DNA from: a virus | Length of the DNA stretch: 28,723 nt | Virus record (IMG/VR): IMGVR_UViG_3300000117_000041 | Coordinates: 1-28,723 of that record | Reading direction: 5' to 3' (one strand) | Part shown: positions 15,401 through 22,630 of the stretch, piece by piece | Numbering within the stretch: position 1 is the first letter of the stretch | How the letters are laid out: every line of letters starts with the position of its first letter | The notes under the pieces: generated by a model | Databases searched by the model: none | What the model was told of the DNA's origin: nothing | What the model saw: only the letters and a program-made list of their open reading frames with translations | Program-made: the position numbers and the translations under genes

Positions 15401-18400
15401 TGCAAGCATAAGCTCTTGACTATCCATCTTTACATACTTTCTATTTCTACGATCTAAATTAAAACTTTCGTTCTTAGCAACAACTACACCAGACAACATA
15501 TTGATTGATAGTTCAGATCCTGAATATAGTATTCTAGCATAAGGATTTACAAACTTGCCATCTTTAATATAGCCTAATGATTTCATTAACCTAATATAAG
15601 CCTGTTTGTTATCTCTTCTTAGTTTTGCGTAATTTTCATTTTTGTTATGTAAGCTATTCTCTTTGTTAATAATCATAGTAGGATTCTCCGCTACATCATT
15701 AACCATAGTTATATAGTTCTTTGCTCTTGACTGTACTATAAGCTCTGTAAGAATATTTTTAAAACCATTTTGTATTTGCAATACATCGCCTCTACCTTGA
15801 TTATCTACAAAGTCTTTAATATTAGATTGTACTATTTCCTGTACCGATCCGTATCTTTTACCCTTGTAATTAAATCTTCTACCAGTCTCTGTAAATAGCT
15901 CTGGGCTTATGTATTGATAGTACGATGAGTCAGTATATATTGCATCAAAGGCTTCTTTTACATTACCTGCCTTGACTAAGTCAATTACTGCAAATCTTTC
16001 TTGTGATAACTTAGTTGGTCTTTTAAATGTCTTACCCTCAAAACTACCAAACCATAATGGATTTGCATGTTGATCCATACGAGATACCCATCTCTTTTCA
16101 TCCATACTTAAAGACTCTTCGCTTATCCAAGTGTTTACACCATTGTCACCTTTTCTGAAACTAATTTGTTTCATTGTTTCAATCTTCTTGTTAGCAAAGT
16201 CAATAGACATATCTAACAGTAAAGCATCGACTAAAGACTCTCTGCCAAACTCTTTTTGCAAAAACGCAATAAAACGTTGCACCTCAACATTATCACTATT
16301 AAGAACTTGATCAACAAAAGCAAAAGCATTTTGTTTTTTTACTCTCTGCCCTATTGCAAATAGTTCTGCTAATAACTCTGATTTGTTTACAGGATTGTTT
16401 GGTGTCTTCTTGCTTTCTGTTTGTGAAAAACCTTCTATTACAGTAGATGTTGTTCCAGACAAAGCCTTTTCTTCTCTGTCGTATAGTTGTCCTGCATCAC
16501 TCTCTTCTTGTATAGTTTCTTCGTTTTGTTCAAACTGTAAAACTCTTTCTTGGTCAAAAGCTTCTTTATCTATTTCTTGATTGTTAAGTTTTTGATCAAT
16601 AGCATCCGCAAGCCTATCTAACACTTCTCTGTATCTTGCGTAATCAACTTTATCTACTAATGATTGAACTCTACGTTTTATAAAGTCATGTTGTATAGAT
16701 CCTACACCAAATGGCGCTTTTTGTTTTGTAACGCTATACTTCATGCCGTTCATCTTATACACCTCTACAAGTGCTTCTTGAACAGCAGCATCTCCTTTCA
16801 ATCCTTTAGCCGCAACCTTTTGCGTAACGATCTGAAACATACCTTTAGTAGTAACAGACTCCATACCAAATAACTTTTTACTTGGCTTTTCACTATAAGA
16901 GTTTTTCTTAAGCTGATTATCTACATTTAATGTATTAAAGTTTTTGCTGATATAATCCATCATCTCATCAAGATTCATATCAGCTATTTCTGGGAATGCT
17001 GTTTTTACAGCTCCTTCAGCTTCTTCTCTATTCTTCCCAAACTTACTTACTCTTTTGTATATTCTTTTAAATACGTTTTCAGTTTCTAATGCGTCTTTAC
17101 CATTTTCAATAACATTGAAGATTCCACCCTTACGATTGTATTCTTCATTAGAGAAAGCAAACGCTTCTTCTAATAAACCATACTGAGCCTCATCAGACAT
17201 TCTTTTAATCAAACCTCTAGCGCTAAGAAATGTAAACAACTCTTTTGAGCTTTCTCTGTATTGCTGCGCATTGCCTTCTTCTTGTGATTTACGTATAGTG
17301 TCTACAAGACTTGATAGCACATTTACTACATCTTTTCTATCACTTTTAAGATATGAATTTATGATTTGTTGACCTGTTACAAACTTTCCTCCAACACGAT
17401 AACGTGTAAGCTCAGGATAGTTAACCGCTACCTGTGTTAACCATCCTTGTTTAATGAGTAGCTTGTTCAATCTTTTTTGTAAAGCTGTGCCAGCTATAGA
17501 TTGATAGTATGGATGCGATAACTCGTGAATAAGGTCAGTCTGCATTGCAGCATCTTTATTTACAAGTATTGTACTCCCTAAGAATACAGCTGCTGCTGGT
17601 GCACCAAAACCTTCTAATAATTGTTTGTATGTAAAGGCAACGTCTATGCCTGGGAATTGTTTTTCTAACGTTCTACGTAAATAACGTTGTACTATTTCTT
17701 CACGTGGATTGACAGTAATTTGGTATATATCATTACTGCCTCTTGTGTTTGCTTTCTTATATTTTGTAAGATCGTTGTTATCTAAGTCTTGATCTAAACT
17801 ATTTGATAAATCTGTTTCTGAATCTTCTATAATTATAGCTTCATCAATAACATCCGTGTTAATTTCCTTTAAGGATTTTTTACTTTTTTTTTTAGGTTTT
17901 GGAGCTCTTTGAGAATTTTGCTTTTCTATTTCGGCCATTACCTTCTCAAATTCACCTACATTGTCTTGATAGAATTGTATTTCTTCTTCTGTAAGGGGTT
18001 CGGTTTTGTTTGCCATTTTTTCATACAATGACATTACCTTAACTCGATTTTTCTTTTGTCTTTTTGACATCCTGTTCATTGTGTCTTGGAACTCAGTAGT
18101 TTCTCTATTCGCGTCTCCAAAAACATCTTCTTTAGAATCAGGCACAGGTTTGTTTCTTTGTTCTTTAACCTTTTCTTTTACTGTAGCCGCTGTTTTCTTT
18201 ACTAAATCTAATCCTGCATTAAGAACAGATATAACTTTTTCAGTTATAGTACCTTCTAATCTACCAGCTGTAAGATCCGTCATCTTATCTAAAAACTTAC
18301 CTGAAGCACCTTTGAGATCTTTCTTTTTAATTTTCTGTATAATCTCTTCAGCTTTTTTTCTAGCTTCTTCTTTTGTAAACCCTTTGTTACCTACGGCTTT

Positions 18401-20731
18401 AAGCGCAGCTTCCACTTCTTTTTCTATAGCTTCTGCTGTCTTAGGTGCGTTTTCTTTTAAATACTTATTTACATAGTTAGATCCTTTTTCTTTTTGTTCT
18501 TGAAAAAACTTAACTATCTTTTTAGCTGGTTCACTTTGTATAACTTCTTGACCTTTTTCTTTTACAGCGCCTACAGCCTCTTTAGCTGCTCCTACAACGC
18601 CTACCGCTTTTACTTTATCCCTTACTGCCTTAGCACCTTCAACGATTGCTCCAGGCACTTTAGATATAGCTTGCCCAGCACGTTTAAGTAATCCTGCTGG
18701 CGTTTTAGCTTGCGCCTCATCAATACCTTCTGTTGTGTATTGCTCGAACTGTCCTGGTGTAAGTCCCTTAGATGATCGCTTAACACGTGATCCATCTTTA
18801 GTCATCTTACCTTTACGAACAGTAGCTATTTGTTCTACAAGATTGTCAAGTCCTGCTATTTCTTGATTTGATGTTTCTTCTAATCCAGCATAGTTAGCCT
18901 CTATATCTTCTATGGCTTCTTGTAGCTTTTGCTTATTTTTAATAGTTTTTTTCTTAGATTCTATTGCAGCATCAGCCTTCTCTCTTTCTTTTTGCTTAAA
19001 TCTTTCTATCTGAGCTATTTTAACTTTCTGTAAAAATATTTGATTTTTACCTTCATAGCTCAAGGTATTGTCTTGATGTGCCGACTGGAACATTTCAGCA
19101 TACTCATCAAATGAGTCTTTTATTTCCTCAGCATATTCAACAGACATTTGTTTTTCAGCAACCATACGATCAAGCTTCTCTTTAGCTCTGTCAGGATTAC
19201 CATTATCATTGATAAGCATACCAGCAATAACCTCTGCTCTTTGTTGTTCTGCTTGTTCAAAAGTTGCACCGCTCTCTAGCTGATTATTAAATGTTGTTCT
19301 TTGTTTCTCTAACTGATATTCTCTTTCGGCTATTGCATCTACATAACCTCCTCGCGCACCCATAGTAAGACCAAGAGCAAATGAGCTTACTCTTGTTTCT
19401 TTCATTTCTGGACTATTGAAAAACTCCATGAAACCTGGATAGCCCTCGCCTACATCATAATTAGAAAGATCAGGTCTTTCTTCATATATAGCTTTACGCT
19501 TAATCCATTCTTGATATACTTCTTGGTATTGCTCGGTAAAACCTTCTATTGATCCTGAAGCGCCAGCTTGTAAAAATGGTGCAATCTTTTGACCAAACGT
19601 AACACTACTTTTTGGTATAGACTTCATACCAGCTGAAAGGCGACCTAAACCTCCAAAGGTAAGACCGAACTGCAACATGTCAACACCAATCCATTTGAGG
19701 TTGTCTGTATAAACTTCTTTTGCAGCTGCTGAAGCTTCCTCAGGAGTTAAACCTGCCGCTAACGCTTCTGTAAGTGTTTCTCCCGCTACGAAAGCTCCTT
19801 CCGCTAAGTTACCACCAATACCACCACCAACTGCTGAAACTATAGCTTGTGGCCCTTTTGCTAATGCTGCTGTTTCATCTAAAAACTTATCACCAACCTT
19901 AGCTGATGGATTATACATTTGTGCTTTTTTCAAATTCTTTTTAGTTACACCTTTTACTTGTGCTTTAAAAAGATTTGATCCTCCTTTTGCAAACTTAACA
20001 GCTTTGCTACTATTAAGTAAAAATTTTGTACTAGCTCCTGCTGCACCCATACCTGGCACAAAGAATGACATAGAGTATGGTAATAGTCTTGCAACTTTAG
20101 TTGTCCAAAATGATGGATCAGCCATTGAAGACCATGATATATTTTCTAATTCAGGCGGAATAAATACATCATTTTTCATTTGTATTTCTTGCCCTTTACG
20201 TTTTAAGTAAGATGCTACTGTTGTATTAATACCTGCTTCTGGATCCCACGGTGTAATTGTTGATCCAATAAAATCAATAGTTTGTCCAGTACCTTCTACT
20301 AAATCTCCCCATCCTGCCGCTACACTTCTACCAAAGTCAGATTGTTTTGTTCCACCAGCAACAGATAAACCAGCTGCTGCACCAGCTAAAGTTCCCATAG
20401 GTCCACCTATTGAACCTATCAAACCACCACCTATAACTGCTGCTGCGTCACCTGCTGTAATGTCTGGTGCTAAAAATGTATCAGGATCTGTTATTTGTTG
20501 ATCAGGATTTTCTCCATACATCTGCTGCTGTAATACAGCCCCAGATTCTCCCATCATTTCAGAGCCTACAGCATTCGATATTGCTCTATCGTACGCTTGT
20601 TCTTCTTTTGATTTTTGAAAAAGTGATTCAAAACCTTTAGGCTGCTGCATGCCTTCATCATATTTTTTTGCAGCATCTGCTGGTTTTTCTTCAGCATTTA
20701 TGTTTTTTGTAAAATTAAAAAATGTACTCAT
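9413..20731 (-). CDS. Giant 3772-aa ejection protein with metallopeptidase motif and two-barrel RNA polymerase core
   Basis: Starts at 20731 (TAATG) and is uninterrupted. Residues 91-127 are a glycine zipper (GGGLIGSIGGPMGTLAGAAA); more hydrophobic stretches lie at about 218-235 and 298-310. Charged helical, coiled-coil-like sequence runs through about 470-970. A zincin motif HELSHP is at 1069-1074, with EEAF at 1188-1191 as a possible third ligand, resembling metallopeptidase domains of phage polyvalent proteins. Near 2256-2265 is KFGTKAMFKG, whose Lys-x7-Lys spacing fits the two Lys of the RNA polymerase beta-subunit barrel. RVPAHGKQS at 2336-2344, then GSDMDGD ending at 2382, match the beta-prime order RxPxxHxxS...DFDGD, whose three Asp bind catalytic Mg. 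A hydrophobic helix is near 3670-3684. I infer a virion-carried RNA polymerase and ejection protein. Motifs are seen; activity and packaging are inference. Confidence 0.75.
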   Translation of the reverse strand: MSTFFNFTKNINAEEKPADAAKKYDEGMQQPKGFESLFQKSKEEQAYDRAISNAVGSEMMGESGAVLQQQMYGENPDQQITDPDTFLAPDITAGDAAAVIGGGLIGSIGGPMGTLAGAAAGLSVAGGTKQSDFGRSVAAGWGDLVEGTGQTIDFIGSTITPWDPEAGINTTVASYLKRKGQEIQMKNDVFIPPELENISWSSMADPSFWTTKVARLLPYSMSFFVPGMGAAGASTKFLLNSSKAVKFAKGGSNLFKAQVKGVTKKNLKKAQMYNPSAKVGDKFLDETAALAKGPQAIVSAVGGGIGGNLAEGAFVAGETLTEALAAGLTPEEASAAAKEVYTDNLKWIGVDMLQFGLTFGGLGRLSAGMKSIPKSSVTFGQKIAPFLQAGASGSIEGFTEQYQEVYQEWIKRKAIYEERPDLSNYDVGEGYPGFMEFFNSPEMKETRVSSFALGLTMGARGGYVDAIAEREYQLEKQRTTFNNQLESGATFEQAEQQRAEVIAGMLINDNGNPDRAKEKLDRMVAEKQMSVEYAEEIKDSFDEYAEMFQSAHQDNTLSYEGKNQIFLQKVKIAQIERFKQKEREKADAAIESKKKTIKNKQKLQEAIEDIEANYAGLEETSNQEIAGLDNLVEQIATVRKGKMTKDGSRVKRSSKGLTPGQFEQYTTEGIDEAQAKTPAGLLKRAGQAISKVPGAIVEGAKAVRDKVKAVGVVGAAKEAVGAVKEKGQEVIQSEPAKKIVKFFQEQKEKGSNYVNKYLKENAPKTAEAIEKEVEAALKAVGNKGFTKEEARKKAEEIIQKIKKKDLKGASGKFLDKMTDLTAGRLEGTITEKVISVLNAGLDLVKKTAATVKEKVKEQRNKPVPDSKEDVFGDANRETTEFQDTMNRMSKRQKKNRVKVMSLYEKMANKTEPLTEEEIQFYQDNVGEFEKVMAEIEKQNSQRAPKPKKKSKKSLKEINTDVIDEAIIIEDSETDLSNSLDQDLDNNDLTKYKKANTRGSNDIYQITVNPREEIVQRYLRRTLEKQFPGIDVAFTYKQLLEGFGAPAAAVFLGSTILVNKDAAMQTDLIHELSHPYYQSIAGTALQKRLNKLLIKQGWLTQVAVNYPELTRYRVGGKFVTGQQIINSYLKSDRKDVVNVLSSLVDTIRKSQEEGNAQQYRESSKELFTFLSARGLIKRMSDEAQYGLLEEAFAFSNEEYNRKGGIFNVIENGKDALETENVFKRIYKRVSKFGKNREEAEGAVKTAFPEIADMNLDEMMDYISKNFNTLNVDNQLKKNSYSEKPSKKLFGMESVTTKGMFQIVTQKVAAKGLKGDAAVQEALVEVYKMNGMKYSVTKQKAPFGVGSIQHDFIKRRVQSLVDKVDYARYREVLDRLADAIDQKLNNQEIDKEAFDQERVLQFEQNEETIQEESDAGQLYDREEKALSGTTSTVIEGFSQTESKKTPNNPVNKSELLAELFAIGQRVKKQNAFAFVDQVLNSDNVEVQRFIAFLQKEFGRESLVDALLLDMSIDFANKKIETMKQISFRKGDNGVNTWISEESLSMDEKRWVSRMDQHANPLWFGSFEGKTFKRPTKLSQERFAVIDLVKAGNVKEAFDAIYTDSSYYQYISPELFTETGRRFNYKGKRYGSVQEIVQSNIKDFVDNQGRGDVLQIQNGFKNILTELIVQSRAKNYITMVNDVAENPTMIINKENSLHNKNENYAKLRRDNKQAYIRLMKSLGYIKDGKFVNPYARILYSGSELSINMLSGVVVAKNESFNLDRRNRKYVKMDSQELMLADLNEYLYNLDLNKTNKETIFYDQPIAVFGAAKRRYYVKSILARTAKQKNDLVRMAYESGLVNETYGDGKRVFPFDIEKKGDKYKLIITDEYVQNFKTEILKDKKQVELNTLIGKNGSKLTNAKLKEFLGNYVINKAMAQQLLIGKHSESQSEIDYIKRAEGAIKRHTPHDRNTPIEFVAFQDLFENENGEYQGTTGLHKATDAEAYVLPGDGQKIRDKFGSMRKVGHIFKHVYDYVEVNNQNKNLLGKRTFGKFKIVELTPEMEKNNPTLKKIADVLRKRKEVIAEQKFGDSQQDHDFTPVATFGSALKQYAPKPYYKGADGKIKRDLIDIDKMSVEEISQEQDKIYDQTEEGNWTGISGEGFGVQVELDKERHTFHMPSQLFGHHHSNLTTEETAIVREMHDLAAKAMKGYQNTKKGPVIYKDTSTPAERQADVDYLRKLIGEEFFGNLNTSLAQYAPALLPQMHNLMQQLAASRLVKFGTKAMFKGTIAYQVSSIGMNLNAYQKMSELAEKAPTGTYKNRLNRYIEEGRDLVVSEGIIPATAKTDGVKIGDVILATRVPAHGKQSTVAIVVKDFHAEGVEGARSIISVPSKVSEVIGSDMDGDSLFLNYEHKGNIDEAITIPGTKRKAVPVTNVLKEWQTDANRLLELNINLIADIEIGSQKYNELTTPIDIEKVAKEAVDAVKNFYGKEEQRQSQLLPIGDKQYFNDNVPAQNMIGTVASLQRVLNVMAGYGVGFNFTMNVKGTEKSYNDINGLIDIASEDNAAGNAFAVAELLNIVLDNAKYQYANKMGLTPNTVNQFTLLARHGLDLKDISIIMNNPAVKTYDKYRGDQSVMTVTKGSAAIQAIMEIGGVNKAKAKAILKKYTTAEINLDISKLKRNSKDTQYALIGFMDKLESVTDEIFSIGKALSVHKSMPKHGHDAQSLIDTINGEGRMSSLLEPNTMGNFRSDPLIKHSIDLLQQQVDRQKSTSFMYTKEARDIIAYIEDEKKIKLNFERREHRKIIEDYYLMKVAEAIPALNNNKTIGEVYNTIEEYNNRKDLPVDNFVRKYLLLSNDSKSDYYQHQIEINKKQINSFSNEEQIQLARNEFTVLPTEIKDALLQYDFIKNKLGFERNSITPLFSKEYMRGKFDMLDEHFESEKDKESSTESKSVKDKATQLFVNHPNIFKDVADKISVNQQKTLQQAVQIEPDGTAKFKKAKEFYLDHLSEINRPLNKDEYFKFLGYNYDAIKQSDYKSYFDGRYDQYQDEYRKLDAREKQLEEKGIDSLSMNELNKTIQEIQATTDEVANARLLHKLHLALGKKAMSKQIKNLRNKSKGKYKYEGNEDISVIRKWFGANNMTSKRPEVQEMINEIQRQYRLYAVEVKKQIAEVNKIEKALIKSKRLGLKGLFNPRARFELLYGKMIDVQPDSSIRLFNRTEFMSKNPTQTEIEFYNKYQQITNSYKKLLKRKGQDLYIPHFQMGNLEALSARGLLGLYANHLGSTSNINHVKLTGVGKYARKEPQSFEFWKNQYMDGTIDENQVTKVRHLRQLQKRAEKQLALGKHEDGTDIIATDLEMDTLMEGGLFSRFNASRTTRAKELTSYNLADNLKQYVRSVTFVHGSVDQSFRGFNDVATLVDGVIAVNREMGNENTAEYVQRVWRDNFLRNQRQTSIFGKTADKAIQFMVRWTALIHLGFSTSVGIGNILAGKYQELRDKGGSKFALGEKRFWTSLNKDGWKGIELLKKYRVIELSFSDVVGDRDSFSKIEQWAFLPMELSEYWIQGTAFLGELTPQEYESGIVSDERVMEINNKIATLHGEGYTKIDQRLLSVYSLGVAAQQFKRWFITLAYNRLKQEDINRFGEYEIGSYRAGYDFVMRMMNGTSKLSEMRAEFEALPQHRKDAINALLRGFGMTAMLLLMGMAADDDDFYADRIQKLSNDALIFTDVNRFVNYTLPPASINTGKNVLQFSKELATLQRYERSGEFGKQGDLKAFSTARKITPAKAITEPLFRE

Positions 20732-22629
20732 TAGTAATTAAAATATTTAGTCCAAAGTCTTGCTCTTGACTTTATATTGTTAATGTCTTCTTTTGTAGAC
20801 ACTTTTTCTTTGTATCTATAATATAATTCTAAATTACCTGATGCTAAAATTTCATGCAGCTCTGGATTTTCTTTTTTAAGATTACTTAAATTACCTATAG
20901 CCACCTTCATCATTTCGTGTGTATTTGCTGTTTTTTGATTTATTGCTGCTTTTCCTGCGTTTTCTAAAAGTTCTGTCATAACTATTGGTAGCATTTTATT
21001 ATCAATTCCTGCATTTAACATGCTTATAGCTATTGGAGTTGAATAAGTTTGAGCTATTAAATCTACACCACCTTCATTGCCCTCTGCATAAATAGTTGAT
21101 AATTGATTTTGAGCTTTATCCTTAAGTTTCTTTTGTTTTTCCCTTTTTATTTTGTCTTTAGCAAAGTTAGCAATATTTGTTCTAGTTGATGAAAGCGTTT
21201 CATTTATTTTTTCATCTTTATCCAAACCAGCTATGTTGACATAATCCATACTTAGTTCTTTGTAGTATACATCGTCCTGGAACATATCGTCCTCTTCCAT
21301 TTGTATAATGTAAGCTGGTTGAAACTGAACATCATCTAATGTTGCAAGTTTTTCATTTATAGTAGAAGCTCTATTAGTTGGATCTAAATCTGCTTCACCT
21401 TCTGTCATTAATACCTCTATAGTTCTTCCAAACTTATCTTTACCAATAGCTTTTTGTCCAACAAAAATCCCTTTGATTAACATATCATCTAAGTTTTTTT
21501 CCATAGATAATGGACCAAGCTCATCTTCAGTAATCATGCTACCTTGGAAATTAAACAGTCCTGCACCATCTCCAAAGTTTTCTATAATAAAGTCCCCTTC
21601 ATCAAACTGTATTCTATCACCAAATACTTGACGTAAAACTTTTTCTTGCATATCAGGATTGGTAAATATTTCACCACTTGTTTGTGCTACTATACTATTT
21701 TTAACTATAGGTCTTGAGTTTTCATCGTACCCAACCAACATATCGTAATATTGATCAGCGCCAGACGCTTTAAATATATCTCCATATGAGTATTGTCTAA
21801 GCTGTGCACCTGTAGCTTTTGGTGCCATATCCAAACCTTTAACAAGTTCAGTACCTAAAGTTGTTTTAATTTCTTTTTCACCGTAATCAGCAATTTGCGT
21901 GCCAGCTAATCTTTGTTCAAGATAAGGCATCATTAAAGTTACATCTTGTTGAACAGATTTCATAATCTCATCTTTGTTTGGATTATCTCCAATATGATAT
22001 TCAAAATCTGCAAGTAATGTAGCTTGATTAGCTAATAAATAATGCTCTAATCCAACTTTTTCTTCTACAGTCATTTCATTTAAAAATTCTGTATCAATCT
22101 CACCATCTAACTGACCTCTATATGTTATCGCATCTGTTTCTCCATTCATAAATTTAGCATAGTTATCTTTATCTCTCATAGAGATTAAATGCCCTTTATT
22201 TGAATTTTGGGCTTGTATAATTTTAGCTAAATTTTCTTTATTTTGTGAAACTTGATAAACAAAATCGTTGTTGTTTAGTTTGTATTGGTATTCGGAAATC
22301 AATCTATCTATACCAAATTGTTTAGCTTTTTCATACGATCCATATTGACGCAACATATCATTTATGGGTGTAAGATAGTCATCAGACATTTGTCTAATTT
22401 TTTCTTTGTCTTGTTGTCTTGCGTGCTGCCCTGTTAATAGATCGTTAGCTATTGAATATGATTGATCAATAGATTGTTGAAATGATTGTCGTTGCGCATC
22501 CTCTTGTGCTTGTTGTTGATCCTGCATTTTAGAAATAGCCTGCATATATTGCAGCTCTTCATTTCTTCTTTCTTTTCGACTAGACGATCCAAAAAATCCT
22601 GCTAAAGCATTGTATCCGTATGCATCCAT
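20731..22629 (-). CDS. Probable internal/ejection virion protein, 632 aa
   Basis: It starts at the ATG at 22629, 1 nt after the preceding stop, and ends in a TAATG overlap with the giant gene. The N-terminus MDAYGYNALAGFFGSSSRKE is followed by a Gln-rich helix at about 29-58 (KMQDQQQAQEDAQRQSFQQS). The rest is mixed and acidic, with no signal peptide and no clear membrane span, ending RARLWTKYFNY. I do not recognise a named domain. Its place between the lysozyme-bearing protein and the giant protein matches the internal proteins gp14-gp15-gp16 of T7-like phages, which leave the capsid before the DNA and build a channel. Tight coupling suggests fixed stoichiometry with the giant protein. Confidence 0.65.
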   Translation of the reverse strand: MDAYGYNALAGFFGSSSRKERRNEELQYMQAISKMQDQQQAQEDAQRQSFQQSIDQSYSIANDLLTGQHARQQDKEKIRQMSDDYLTPINDMLRQYGSYEKAKQFGIDRLISEYQYKLNNNDFVYQVSQNKENLAKIIQAQNSNKGHLISMRDKDNYAKFMNGETDAITYRGQLDGEIDTEFLNEMTVEEKVGLEHYLLANQATLLADFEYHIGDNPNKDEIMKSVQQDVTLMMPYLEQRLAGTQIADYGEKEIKTTLGTELVKGLDMAPKATGAQLRQYSYGDIFKASGADQYYDMLVGYDENSRPIVKNSIVAQTSGEIFTNPDMQEKVLRQVFGDRIQFDEGDFIIENFGDGAGLFNFQGSMITEDELGPLSMEKNLDDMLIKGIFVGQKAIGKDKFGRTIEVLMTEGEADLDPTNRASTINEKLATLDDVQFQPAYIIQMEEDDMFQDDVYYKELSMDYVNIAGLDKDEKINETLSSTRTNIANFAKDKIKREKQKKLKDKAQNQLSTIYAEGNEGGVDLIAQTYSTPIAISMLNAGIDNKMLPIVMTELLENAGKAAINQKTANTHEMMKVAIGNLSNLKKENPELHEILASGNLELYYRYKEKVSTKEDINNIKSRARLWTKYFNY

Positions 22630-22630
22630 A

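Noticed and set aside
9413-20731. N4/T7-type single-subunit RNA polymerase in the giant protein
   Set aside because: The visible motifs are the DxDGD and Lys-pair type of double-psi barrel polymerases. I did not find the palm-type motif set of T7-like enzymes.
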